From: Chloroflexota bacterium | Lineage (GTDB): Bacteria > Chloroflexota > Anaerolineae > Anaerolineales > Anaerolineaceae | Reading direction: 5' to 3' | Length of the DNA: 36,577 nucleotides | Assembly (NCBI GenBank): GCA_012799995.1 | Contig: JAAZKE010000068.1 | Location: 1 to 36,577, forward strand | Shown: piece by piece, positions 1-8,087 of the stretch | Layout: each line of letters opens with the position of its first letter | Numbering within the stretch: the stretch's first letter is position 1 | Notes under the pieces: generated by a model | Told to the model about the DNA's origin: nothing | The model's database searches: none | Seen by the model: only the letters and a program-made list of their open reading frames with translations | Made by a program: the position numbers and the translations under genes

Positions 1-617
1 CGGATTGCCGGTTGATGCCTATTAAAAAGAATGCCATCTTATTTTTAAAAGGTGATCCGGCCGAAAATGCATATGTGGTAAAATCCGGAAGAATCAGAAT
101 GATCTCAATCGATGAATCTGGAAATGAAAAGCACATTGTAATTGCGGAAGTCGGGTCCATTATCGGTGAAATCGCTTGTTTAACAGAGAGCACGTTTCCG
201 TTATGTGCCCAAGCAATTGTAAATAGTCAGCTGATCATTGTTCCTGCTGAAATCATGGCTCAACGGGTAAAAACCTATTGGTCAATCGCACAAAAGATTT
301 TTGAATTCAGTTATAAGAAACAAAGAGCACTCATAAAACAGATAGAATCCCTTTCGTTTTCTTGTGTAGAACAAAGAGTTGTTCAGACATTGATCAATAT
401 CATTGATGAATATGGGATAAAAAATGAAGAGGGAATCATCGCAATAGACTTGAAATTTACGCACCAGGATGTTGCGAATATGGCAAATGCGAGCCGTGTT
501 TCAGTCAGCAAAACGTTTGGCTTTTTGTACGACAATTTGATCATCAGTAGAACCCGGAACCATCTTATTATCAATGATATGAATGCTTTATATGATTTGA
601 TATATAAACAACCGTGA
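1..617 (+). CDS. Crp/Fnr-family transcriptional regulator (5' partial)
   Basis: A cyclic-nucleotide-binding-type beta-barrel domain occupies the first ~110 residues (VVKSGRIRM and GSIIGEIACLTES fit the barrel). A long dimer helix and a C-terminal winged helix-turn-helix follow (FTHQDVANMANASRVSVSK, the DNA-recognition region). Members usually have 220-230 residues. Only about 200 are visible, and the frame stays open upstream of the first TTG/ATG to base 3, so the true start lies outside the window. No cysteine cluster of the classical Fnr type is visible in the part seen. The ligand cannot be assigned. The gene precedes pckA on the same strand but is separated from it by a terminator and about 310 bases, so regulation of pckA is only a guess from position. 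Confidence 0.88.
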   Translation, partial: DCRLMPIKKNAILFLKGDPAENAYVVKSGRIRMISIDESGNEKHIVIAEVGSIIGEIACLTESTFPLCAQAIVNSQLIIVPAEIMAQRVKTYWSIAQKIFEFSYKKQRALIKQIESLSFSCVEQRVVQTLINIIDEYGIKNEEGIIAIDLKFTHQDVANMANASRVSVSKTFGFLYDNLIISRTRNHLIINDMNALYDLIYKQP

Positions 618-637
618 TTGAAAATCATGGTTGTTTT
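610..637 (+). terminator. Rho-independent terminator of the Crp/Fnr gene
   Basis: A 9-bp stem (AACCGTGAT / ATCATGGTT, one G-U pair) with a 5-nt loop is followed by GTTTT. The stop codon TGA lies inside the left arm. Confidence 0.7.
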
Positions 638-948
638 ACCTAATGTATAAACGAGAAGGTTTCATATGTTAGTATTATTGTCATGAAGATAAATCAAACA
701 AATCATATCTCAAATGGTACGTTTCTATCAATTTTCTGCTATGCAATATTCTTTTTTATTTGAATAAAAAGGAGATTTTGTTTTTTTATATCCATTATGT
801 GAAAAAAGACGCTTAATTTATGAATGTCATTGTATAATTAAACACACGTTTTTTGTATAGACTGGAATAATATTTAGTTCTAGACAAATGGTTTTGAGAT
901 CAATATCTATCAACAGATGCAATTATAAAATATATTTGGAGGACAGAC
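638..948 (+). promoter_or_regulatory. AT-rich intergenic region with a possible pckA promoter
   Basis: No gene is seen in this roughly 310-base stretch. A TATAAT hexamer sits at 833-838 without a convincing -35 box, so it is only a candidate -10 for pckA with a long leader of about 100 bases. A clear Shine-Dalgarno GGAGG is at 938-942. I found no convincing Crp/Fnr box: TTGA and TCAA half-sites at about 893-912 are not symmetric. Confidence 0.35.
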
Positions 949-2556
949 ATGATGGAAAATATTGGTACCCCGGGAAAATATGGATTAGAAAACTACGGCA
1001 TTAAAAATGTTGGTAAAGTTTACTGGAATCCTATTTCAGCTGTACTGGTCGAAGAAGCTTTAAAAAGAAATGAAGGTGTTCTCTCTCCGGATGGCGCTTT
1101 AATTGTCAACACAGGTAAATATACCGGTCGTTCTCCAAATGACCGCTTTGTAGTTGATAATGGAACAGAAGAAGAGAAAAAAATTGACTGGGGTAAAGTC
1201 AATGTAAAGATTTCCCCGGAAAATTTTGATAAGCTTTATGCCAAAATGTTGGGCTATCTGCAAAACAGAGACGTGTTTGTGGCTGACCTTATGGCTGGCG
1301 CTGATCCTGTTTATCGCCTCCCCATCCGAATTATTTCCGAATTTGCATGGACGAACCTGTTTGCGAATAATATGTTTATTCGCCCTGCTTTGGAAGATCG
1401 TGTTGATCAGGTTCCCGGATTTACCGTCATTTGTGTTCCTGGTGTGGAAGGTATTCCAGAAACAGATGGGACGAATTCCGCTGCATTTATCGTTGTCAAC
1501 TTCGCGAAGAAAATAGTTCTGATTGGTGGCTCACGTTATGGTGGCGAAGTGAAGAAATCAGTATTCTCTGTGATGAACTTCATCCTGCCGCTCAAAGGCG
1601 TCATGACCATGCACTGCTCAGCTAACCTTGGCAAAGACACTGGCGACACCGCACTGTTCTTTGGTCTGTCTGGCACTGGTAAAACCACCTTGTCTTCCGA
1701 CCCGAACCGCCTGTTGATCGGTGATGATGAGCATGGCTGGAGCGATACCGGCATCTTCAACTTTGAAGGTGGCTGCTATGCGAAGATGATCAAATTGAAC
1801 CATGAACACGAGCCTTTGATTTGGGATGCAGTTCATAATTTCGGCGCTGTGTTGGAAAACGTCGTTTATGATGAGACCACTCGCGAACTGGACTTCGACA
1901 GTGACGCCTTAACCGAAAATACCCGTGGCGCATATCCGATTTATTACATCGATGGTATTGTTGAAGATGGTATTGGGGTTCACCCGACTAATATTTTCAT
2001 GCTCACTGCTGATGCCTTTGGCGTTCTTCCTCCTCTTTCGAAATTGGATAAGAACCAGGCTATGTATTACTTCATGTCCGGTTATACTTCCAAACTCGCC
2101 GGAACAGAACGTGGCATTACCGAACCTCAGCCTAACTTCTCGGCGTGCTTCGGCTCACCATTCCTGCCGCTCCATCCTTCTGTGTATGCTGACCTGCTTG
2201 GCGAGAGAATTGCAAAGCATAATTCAAAAGTCTGGTTAGTCAATACCGGTTGGTCCGGCGGTCCGTATGGCGTTGGCAGCCGCTTCAAACTGCCTTACAC
2301 CCGCGCTTTCGTCACTGCAGCGCTGGATGGTTCTTTGAATGACGTTGAATTTGTGAAGGAACCGTTCTTTGGTCTCTCAATTCCCAAGAGCTGCCCGGGT
2401 GTTCCGGATGAAGTCTTGAATCCGCGCGAAACCTGGAAAGATAAGGCCGCCTATGATGAAGCAGCAAAGAAACTGGCTGCCTCATTTGTCGCTAACTTCA
2501 AAAAATACGAAGAAAAAACCGCGAAAGAGATTTGCGAAGCCGGCCCTAAAGCTTGA
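949..2556 (+). CDS. pckA: Phosphoenolpyruvate carboxykinase (ATP)
   Basis: Converts oxaloacetate and ATP to PEP, CO2 and ADP, the first committed step of gluconeogenesis; in some anaerobes it runs in reverse as an anaplerotic CO2-fixing step. Cytosolic. The 535-residue length is normal for the ATP-dependent family (EC 4.1.1.49). The P-loop GLSGTGKTTLS is at about residues 239-249 and the metal-binding kinase-2 motif LIGDDEHGWSD at about 256-266. The substrate region NTGKYTGRSPNDRF near residue 55 is typical. Two ATG codons are adjacent (949 and 952); GGAGG at 938-942 suits either. The gene stands alone, with a strong terminator immediately downstream. The 3' two thirds look richer in C-ending codons than the first 500 bases, which I note without attaching meaning. 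Confidence 0.97.
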   Translation: MMENIGTPGKYGLENYGIKNVGKVYWNPISAVLVEEALKRNEGVLSPDGALIVNTGKYTGRSPNDRFVVDNGTEEEKKIDWGKVNVKISPENFDKLYAKMLGYLQNRDVFVADLMAGADPVYRLPIRIISEFAWTNLFANNMFIRPALEDRVDQVPGFTVICVPGVEGIPETDGTNSAAFIVVNFAKKIVLIGGSRYGGEVKKSVFSVMNFILPLKGVMTMHCSANLGKDTGDTALFFGLSGTGKTTLSSDPNRLLIGDDEHGWSDTGIFNFEGGCYAKMIKLNHEHEPLIWDAVHNFGAVLENVVYDETTRELDFDSDALTENTRGAYPIYYIDGIVEDGIGVHPTNIFMLTADAFGVLPPLSKLDKNQAMYYFMSGYTSKLAGTERGITEPQPNFSACFGSPFLPLHPSVYADLLGERIAKHNSKVWLVNTGWSGGPYGVGSRFKLPYTRAFVTAALDGSLNDVEFVKEPFFGLSIPKSCPGVPDEVLNPRETWKDKAAYDEAAKKLAASFVANFKKYEEKTAKEICEAGPKA

Positions 2557-2583
2557 TCAGAAACTGAATCAAATAACGTACGA

Positions 2584-2612
2584 AAAAGTGCTGCCATCTG
2601 GCAGCACTTTTA
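2584..2612. terminator. Bidirectional terminator between pckA and the LUD gene
   Basis: A perfect 12-bp stem (AAAAGTGCTGCC / GGCAGCACTTTT) with an ATCT loop. It has A-run and T-run flanks, so it can act for the two convergent genes pckA (+) and the LUD protein (-). Confidence 0.9.
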
Positions 2613-2647
2613 TCTATACGAATAAGATAATGGATGTTGATTTTAAG

Positions 2648-3256
2648 TTAGTATCCTAACTCCTCATCGATCAGAAACACGTGCATATTTACATCCCGTG
2701 GCTTCTTATGCAAGATCACTTCCACACGGCAGTAGCGATCGGTAGTGGCACAGTCATAACACTTACCGGTCTCTTTGCAGGGAGTTTTATAGTTCTTCAA
2801 TTTAGAAATCTTTGGCGCAACGACATCAAAAATCCGTTTTCTCGCTGATGATAAATCCGTGCAGATTTTATTTTTTCCCACCAGCAAATAGACATCTCTG
2901 GGACCATACAGCATCGCGGATACCCGATTCGATGCGCCGTCCATAAAGACCAGTTTCCCATCCATCGAAACAGAATTTGCTGTACAGATATAAATCACGG
3001 CATGACGAGCTTCTTCTCTTATTTCATACCATTGTTCTATGGGAGCGTTCCAGTGCCAGTGTACCTGATACCCTGCCTCGATCAGCTTTTCATACAATCC
3101 GCTATCCTGAATCGTCATTGAGCCCCCCATGCCAATCGATTCAGCGGGATTCAGTGTTTTCAATAAATAATCGATGGCATCAGATATCGTTTCGAAAAGA
3201 TAAGGGGTGAATTCATTCTTTTTTAAAGCTTTTTCCAACGTTGGATAATCGATCAT
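2648..3256 (-). CDS. LUD-domain protein (lactate utilization / DUF1121-like)
   Basis: A 202-residue protein of the LUD fold (LutC/YkgG-like, DUF162 superfamily). SIGMGGSMTIQDSGL near residue 40 is the glycine-rich core motif. A C-terminal cysteine cluster (C-x5-C-x2-C with another Cys further on, in the CKETGKCYDC region and DRYCRV) resembles the DUF1121 branch, annotated as lactate utilization proteins. LutABC systems oxidise lactate, but no LutA or LutB partner is nearby, so the substrate is unknown. Good Shine-Dalgarno sequences (AAGGAGG and AAAGGA) lie just upstream of the ATG. It shares a 219-base divergent region with the cysteine desulfidase-type gene. Confidence 0.8.
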   Translation of the reverse strand: MIDYPTLEKALKKNEFTPYLFETISDAIDYLLKTLNPAESIGMGGSMTIQDSGLYEKLIEAGYQVHWHWNAPIEQWYEIREEARHAVIYICTANSVSMDGKLVFMDGASNRVSAMLYGPRDVYLLVGKNKICTDLSSARKRIFDVVAPKISKLKNYKTPCKETGKCYDCATTDRYCRVEVILHKKPRDVNMHVFLIDEELGY

Positions 3257-3366
3257 CTTTTTAATTCCTTTCCTCCTTTCCCGTTACGGTTACTACCTGA
3301 TTTCGTGGAGACTGCAAATAAGATCTTCTGGAATGATTTTACGTTAAAAATCTGCTTTTTATCATC

Positions 3367-3394
3367 TTGAACGGATCCGGATTCATTTTATAAT
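3367..3394 (+). promoter_or_regulatory. Probable sigma70 promoter for the desulfidase-type gene
   Basis: TTGAAC at 3367-3372 and TATAAT at 3389-3394 with a 16-bp spacer, about 80 bases upstream of the ATG at 3476. Confidence 0.6.
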
Positions 3395-3475
3395 GTTCTT
3401 GATGATTCTATTTCAGTGAATACGGCGTAGTTCTTTGAGAAACACGAAATTTTAAGTGACAGGAAAAAACGAAAA

Positions 3476-4768
3476 ATGACATTATCCTCAGAAGACTATT
3501 TAAAAATATTGAAATCAGAATTACTGCTGGCGTTGGGGTGCACAGAGCCTACCGCAATTGCGTTATGTGCTGCCAAAGCCAGGGAAATATTGGGTTGCGT
3601 TCCACAGACGATAGAAGTATTTTGCTCGGGTAACGTAATTAAGAATGCGTTTAGCGTAACTGTCCCAAATTCCAACGGGAAAAAGGGAATTGATATCGCA
3701 GCTGCTTTAGGAGCCTGCGGTGGTGATGCAAAACGCGGTTTGGAAGTACTGGAAACCGTTCAGACTAACCAGATTGAGGCAGCCCAGAAAATGGTCGATG
3801 ATGGATTTGTGAGTGTTCAGTTGTCTGAAGGTGTTGATAATTTGTACATTCGCTGTCTGCTGAAAGCTCAGGACGAAAGCGCAGAGGCAATCATAGCCGG
3901 GCATCACACCCACTTCGTGTTGCTTAAGCGTAATGATTCGATCCTTTTCAGTGCAGAAACGTTTAACGAAGACAAGACTGATGAAGATGCGCTGGATTCC
4001 ATAAAGTCACAGTTAAACGTCAAAGACATTTATGATTTTGCGCTGCGTTTTGATCCGGTTGAATTTCCTGAAATTAATCAAACGCTCGAACAACAAGTCA
4101 GCTACAACAGCCGCATTGCGGAGGAAGGCATCCAGGGCGCCTGGGGGCAGCAGGTTGGCCGCACCATCCTGAAAAACCCACAGCTGACGGATGCGGAAGA
4201 AATCACTGCCTACACTGCCTCAGGTTCAGACGCACGCATGAGCGGATGTGCCATGCCGGTTGTAATTGTCTCTGGCAGCGGCAATCAGGGAATGACTGTG
4301 TCCAATCCGATTATCAGGCTTGCCAAACAGCTGGGGAGCTCCGAAAAAAAGCGGAATCAGGCGCTGTTGTTCGCAAGTCTGGTTGCGATTCATGAAAAGT
4401 TTTACATTGGAGATTTGTCTGCCTATTGTGGGGCTATCACTGCCGGGGCAGCGGCAGCAGGGGGGATGGCATTCCTCAGAGGATTTTCACTTGACAAAAT
4501 CGAACAGGCCATCCTGAATACACTTGCCGTTTCAAGCGGGATTATCTGTGACGGCGCGAAACCTTCCTGTGCTGCCAAGATTGCAATGGCTGTGAGCAAT
4601 GCACAACTGGCGGTCAACATGGCACAAAATGAGCAGGTTTTTCAACCGGGCGATGGGATCATTGGCGCGGACCTTGAAGAAACGATTCGCAACATTGGAC
4701 GGTTGGCAAGGCAGGGGATGGCGGAAACCGATCGTGTAATCCTCAAGATCATGTTGAATTCAGTATGA
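3476..4768 (+). CDS. UPF0597 / L-cysteine desulfidase-type Fe-S lyase
   Basis: A 430-residue member of the family that includes E. coli CyuA (YhaM) and the Methanocaldococcus jannaschii L-cysteine desulfidase, related to the alpha chain of Fe-S L-serine dehydratase. The expected reaction is cysteine to pyruvate, ammonia and sulfide using a [4Fe-4S] cluster; serine as substrate cannot be excluded. Visible cluster ligands are Cys22 (ALGCTEPTA), Cys318 (SAYCGAIT) and Cys358 (GIICDGAKPSC). The 40-residue spacing of the last two matches what I recall for the archaeal enzyme (Cys25, Cys282, Cys322). The glycine/alanine-rich stretch ITAGAAAAGGMAF is characteristic. No transporter or regulator of cysteine catabolism adjoins it; it is probably monocistronic from the promoter at 3367-3394. 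Confidence 0.88.
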   Translation: MTLSSEDYLKILKSELLLALGCTEPTAIALCAAKAREILGCVPQTIEVFCSGNVIKNAFSVTVPNSNGKKGIDIAAALGACGGDAKRGLEVLETVQTNQIEAAQKMVDDGFVSVQLSEGVDNLYIRCLLKAQDESAEAIIAGHHTHFVLLKRNDSILFSAETFNEDKTDEDALDSIKSQLNVKDIYDFALRFDPVEFPEINQTLEQQVSYNSRIAEEGIQGAWGQQVGRTILKNPQLTDAEEITAYTASGSDARMSGCAMPVVIVSGSGNQGMTVSNPIIRLAKQLGSSEKKRNQALLFASLVAIHEKFYIGDLSAYCGAITAGAAAAGGMAFLRGFSLDKIEQAILNTLAVSSGIICDGAKPSCAAKIAMAVSNAQLAVNMAQNEQVFQPGDGIIGADLEETIRNIGRLARQGMAETDRVILKIMLNSV

Positions 4769-4878
4769 GATGTAACTGAATAAGTATAAATCTGATTGAA
4801 CCGCATGTTTATTCAGATTATTTATGGTTTCCAGAGAATCTTGTATTAATAATCTATGCGAAATGCTAAGTCAGCGGA

Positions 4879-5538
4879 TTAGAGATTTGCTGATATGGCT
4901 GTTCCCAGAACCAGGAACAAGGCCATTGGATAAGTCGTCGTGCCGGGTTTCCCTTTTATTCTAAAAAACAGCGCATAAATCCCGGCGAGAACCAATCCGA
5001 GTGCAACGCCTCGAAAACCGCTCACTACTCCGAAAAACCAACCGATCAAGCCGCAAACCATCAGATCACCAAAGCCAACAGCGGAACGTTTTTTGAATCT
5101 TTGAATCAATTTGTTTATCAGGAATATAGTTACGAATATCAGCAACAAACCAAGTACAGAATCCAGGTAATTCATCTTGAAATCGCTGAGAAAAAAACGG
5201 CTGAAGAAGGTAATGAAAACAAGTTCAAATGGGACGACCGATTTGAACAAATCTACATTCGCGATGACCAACAGCCCACCCCACCGCAGCAAGATTTCCC
5301 TGATCTCCAAAATATTATGAATGCCAATTAACGAATAAATAATATAGCTATACGAAATCGAAAGCAGGATTTTTTGGATGGTAACAGATTGTTCGGTTGA
5401 ATCAGTACCTGATGGCTGATTGATCAGCCGTTTTCTGCGGCTCCACCGTATCAGGGAGTAGCATCCCAGAGCCATTCCCACAGTAAGGATTGCGAGAACC
5501 GGTCTTACAAAGAATTCAGGAATAAAAAATGAATTCAT
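4879..5538 (-). CDS. Prepilin peptidase-like A24 membrane protein (orphan)
   Basis: A 219-residue polytopic membrane protein. The two catalytic aspartates of the A24 aspartic peptidase family can be placed: Asp96 in VDLFKSVVP (the D-x6-P pattern of the first site) and Asp158 in GFGD (residues 155-158, the GxGD motif). Several hydrophobic helices surround them. The N-terminal zinc/methyltransferase domain of full-length PilD is absent, as in short archaeal or TadV/CpaA-type enzymes. The expected role is cleavage of type IV pilin-like leader peptides at the membrane. No pilin, ATPase or secretin gene is in the window, so its substrates must be encoded elsewhere. The sequence is divergent; activity is inferred from the two Asp motifs only. 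Confidence 0.72.
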   Translation of the reverse strand: MNSFFIPEFFVRPVLAILTVGMALGCYSLIRWSRRKRLINQPSGTDSTEQSVTIQKILLSISYSYIIYSLIGIHNILEIREILLRWGGLLVIANVDLFKSVVPFELVFITFFSRFFLSDFKMNYLDSVLGLLLIFVTIFLINKLIQRFKKRSAVGFGDLMVCGLIGWFFGVVSGFRGVALGLVLAGIYALFFRIKGKPGTTTYPMALFLVLGTAISANL

Positions 5539-5722
5539 TACATCGAAAAGGGCTTATGAGAAAACACCGATTAAATCACTTGAACGTCTTTCACTATCTC
5601 CTAGTAATTACGCTTACTTCACTATGCTGCTATATACCTGATTTTCAACAGTATTTCATGTTGTCCGTAGGTTGCGATGTTTGTTAATGTATCGCTCTCT
5701 TACTAATAAACTTCACGAAATA

Positions 5723-5753
5723 TGATGGTATACAGCTCAAGGATATACCATCA
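5723..5753 (-). repeat. 10-bp inverted repeat overlapping the helicase stop codon
   Basis: TGATGGTATA at 5723-5732 and TATACCATCA at 5744-5753 form a perfect 10-bp stem with an 11-nt loop, containing the stop codon of the minus-strand helicase gene. The downstream tail on the minus strand is not a clean U-run, so it may be a weak terminator or an mRNA 3'-end stabiliser. Confidence 0.45.
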
Positions 5754-7610
5754 AACATAGGTTGCATTTTTATAAAACTCAATTGCCCTGTAGTCAGCAG
5801 TAATATCTCCAGCAGACAATCTTCTTTGAAGTGATATTCCCTCCAATGACCTACATCTGCTTAAAGCGACATAAGTCTGTCCTGGTAAAAATGCACCTCC
5901 GGTTCCTATATTTAATTTCACTGCGTCAAAGGTCATACCTTGGCTTTTATGGATCGTTATTGCCCATGCTAAACGAATCGGATATTGTGTAAATGCGCCA
6001 ATTTCAATTTGCTCCAATGCTCGTAAATCACGATGATAGATATACTTATATTTTTTCCATGTTTCAGCTTTGATTTTATGTAAGGTAGACTCTTCTTTGC
6101 TCTTTATTTCAACTTCGATATATTCGTTACAAATGTCAGAAATTTTACCAATAGTTCCATTTACCCATCTGCTTGATGGATCGTTTTTCACAAACATTAC
6201 CTGGGCACCTTTTTTTAATTTTAGGATATAGTCTGTTGGTAATTGTTTGTCAGGAAAATCTCCTTCGATTAACCCCTCAAATTCATATGTGGGTTCGTTT
6301 ATCTCATTTAATTTTCTGCTATTTATCGATCCTGCGGCTTTATTTGTTGGGGTTAATGTAATAGGGTAATACCCTTCAATGTTTGAAATATCAGCCATAT
6401 ATCGATTATTTATCGTATCAAGTTGTTGTTTTGTATAAGACTGAATTCTAAACATTTCCAGCATTTCGATAAAACTCTTGTCTTTTTGCCGGAAAATGTG
6501 TTTCAATTCAACGACTTTAAGCGGCATATTCTGAAATACATGTGCGTCAAAAAACCATGGGCTTTTATAAACTTCGCTAAAATAAGCGGCTTCTTCTGTG
6601 GTTGATACAACAGGTGGCAATTGAAGAATATCACCTATATAAATCATTTGTACACCACCGAAAGGTAAGTCAGGATTTTTCCCATTATTGCGGAGTAGCT
6701 TGTCAATTCCGTCAACCAAATCAGCTCTAACCATTGAGATTTCGTCAATAATAATAGTTTCTAGCTCTTTATATACAGCATTATCTGAACGCTCTTCTAC
6801 ATCTTCATCGATAAGAATACGCGGTGGAAATCTGAAAAACTTATGAATCGTCATTCCCTTTACGTTCAAAGCTGCAACACCTGTCGGAGCGACAACAACT
6901 ACTTGTTTATCGCTATGAGCAAGGAAAAGCCGAAGCAGTGTTGATTTTCCTGTTCCGGCAGAGCCTGTTATTAGAAACGATTCATTCGTATTTTCCATCC
7001 TCGCGAGGATTCCTTTGAATTCATCCGTAATTTCTACTCCGGCGATATCGTCTAAATAAAGTTCTTTTCGCCTCTGCTTCGCCTGCTCTTTTGCGGCTAC
7101 ACCATAAAGGGTTTGTCTTTGTGGCTCTGGTGGTTCAAAATCAGCAAAATTCGCACGATATGGTATTTCACGAGGAGTATCAGAAGGTTCTTTATCCGGC
7201 GGCACTTCAAGGGATTTCAAATCAATTACAGCAGAATCCCCTAACTTCTCTTTTACTAATTCATGCTTCTTACGGAATATTTCTTCTCTGGGTTCAAGTA
7301 TCTCAGTAGATTCTCTTTGTAACTTTTGTTTGATAATTTCATTTTTTGCTGGCTCAACAGTGCATTTGTACTTATTTCTAATCTCCGCTGCTCTTTCATC
7401 TTCTTCCTTTTTTTCCCGAAGATATTCTAAGGTAGGAGAAAAGTCGATTTCTGATTTATATGTTGGTTGAGGTTTTTCAATTGTTTTTTTAGGCGGAGTA
7501 TATGTTTTCTTAGAGCGTGGCTTGTAATATTTCTTTTCGTTGGATTTAGAAGATTCGTAAATAAAGTAGATTACTAACAACGCAACAATTATTATCGTAG
7601 TAGTATCCAT
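5751..7610 (-). CDS. Pif1-like superfamily 1B helicase with N-terminal membrane anchor
   Basis: A 619-residue SF1B (Pif1/RecD2-type) DNA helicase. Visible motifs are Walker A GSAGTGKS (216-223), Walker B IIIDEISMV with Asp289/Glu290, motif III GDILQLPPV (326-334), AITIHKSQGMTFDAV (about 550-563) and motif VI VALSRCRSLEG (581-591). The N-terminus is unusual: residues 5-18 form a hydrophobic helix (TTIIIVALLVIYFIY). A charged Lys/Pro/Glu-rich linker of about 150 residues precedes the ATPase core. The ATG at 7610 is preceded by a GGTGAG repeat that could serve as a ribosome site. The coding region looks more AT-rich than the neighbours, and no conserved partners adjoin it, which suggests transfer. 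Family members unwind 5'-tailed DNA; a membrane-tethered form is atypical. Confidence 0.85.
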   Translation of the reverse strand: MDTTTIIIVALLVIYFIYESSKSNEKKYYKPRSKKTYTPPKKTIEKPQPTYKSEIDFSPTLEYLREKKEEDERAAEIRNKYKCTVEPAKNEIIKQKLQRESTEILEPREEIFRKKHELVKEKLGDSAVIDLKSLEVPPDKEPSDTPREIPYRANFADFEPPEPQRQTLYGVAAKEQAKQRRKELYLDDIAGVEITDEFKGILARMENTNESFLITGSAGTGKSTLLRLFLAHSDKQVVVVAPTGVAALNVKGMTIHKFFRFPPRILIDEDVEERSDNAVYKELETIIIDEISMVRADLVDGIDKLLRNNGKNPDLPFGGVQMIYIGDILQLPPVVSTTEEAAYFSEVYKSPWFFDAHVFQNMPLKVVELKHIFRQKDKSFIEMLEMFRIQSYTKQQLDTINNRYMADISNIEGYYPITLTPTNKAAGSINSRKLNEINEPTYEFEGLIEGDFPDKQLPTDYILKLKKGAQVMFVKNDPSSRWVNGTIGKISDICNEYIEVEIKSKEESTLHKIKAETWKKYKYIYHRDLRALEQIEIGAFTQYPIRLAWAITIHKSQGMTFDAVKLNIGTGGAFLPGQTYVALSRCRSLEGISLQRRLSAGDITADYRAIEFYKNATYV

Positions 7611-7862
7611 AATATTCTCACCTCACCGCGCTCTGGAAGGCAACTGCCAAAATGACATATTTATAAGATTTTATCCCCTCCGTCTCCGTTTGTCCATTTG
7701 GTTGGTTCTCAATAAAGCAATTCCTGAATGCATGGAAACCGTCTTGACGAAGTCTCCTGATCGCGACGGATAATTTCAGCCGTTTTGAACCTTCTTTTCT
7801 TTAAATTGAAAGGTTCAAGTGTGCTTTTTTCTCATAATTTAAAAGATTGGGAAATCTTTTAG
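7611..7862. other. Gene-free stretch upstream of the helicase
   Basis: About 250 bases with no supported gene. A hairpin (TTGAACCTT at 7785-7793, AAGGTTCAA at 7810-7818, 16-nt loop) lies about 45 bases beyond the 3' end of the tRNA, with several T runs nearby. It may end the tRNA transcript, but the geometry is poor. Confidence 0.3.
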
Positions 7863-7934
7863 TGGCGAGAGTGAGATTTGAACTCACGACCAAGGGCTTA
7901 TGAGTCCCCTGCTCTACCACTGAGCTACCTCGCC
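7863..7934 (-). tRNA. tRNA-Met (anticodon CAT)
   Basis: A 72-nt cloverleaf. The acceptor stem GGCGAGG pairs with TCTCGCC, the D arm is GCTC...GAGC, the anticodon loop is CTCATAA and the T arm is GTGAG-TTCAAAT-CTCAC. Discriminator A; no CCA is encoded. G1:C72 is paired and the anticodon stem lacks the three G:C pairs of an initiator, so this is an elongator Met tRNA, or possibly the Ile tRNA modified at C34, which also reads as CAT. The anticodon stem has one G-U and one A-G position. The missing CCA fits the CCA-adding-type enzyme encoded at 25552-26952. Confidence 0.93.
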
Positions 7935-7947
7935 TAAAACGAACGTC

Positions 7948-7976
7948 ATTCTACTATGATTTAGAGGAGATGTCAA
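7948..7976 (-). promoter_or_regulatory. Promoter of the tRNA-Met gene
   Basis: On the minus strand, TTGACA (7971-7976) and TAGAAT (7948-7953) with a 17-bp spacer, 13 bases before the tRNA 5' end. Nearly full sigma70 consensus. Confidence 0.8.
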
Positions 7977-8031
7977 ATTAAAGAAACATAGTCATTAAAA
8001 AAACCGGATTGTCACAATTTTTTTTGCATCC

Positions 8032-8059
8032 TTGACAAGTTGAGGTTTCCGAATAAGAT
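8032..8059 (+). promoter_or_regulatory. Promoter of the T-box/trpXYZ transcript
   Basis: TTGACA at 8032-8037 and TAAGAT at 8054-8059 with a 16-bp spacer. Transcription would start near 8066, at the beginning of a short AAAT tandem repeat (8066-8084) that leads into T-box stem I. Confidence 0.7.
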
Positions 8060-8087
8060 TAGAGAAAATAAATAAATAAATAAACCT

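Noticed and set aside
893..912. Possible Fnr/Crp box before pckA
   Set aside because: TTGA and TCAA half-sites are present but spacing and symmetry do not fit TTGAT-N4-ATCAA or TGTGA-N6-TCACA.
8066..8084. AAAT tandem repeat before the T-box
   Set aside because: Four short units in an AT-rich leader; too short to treat as a phase-variable repeat without population data.
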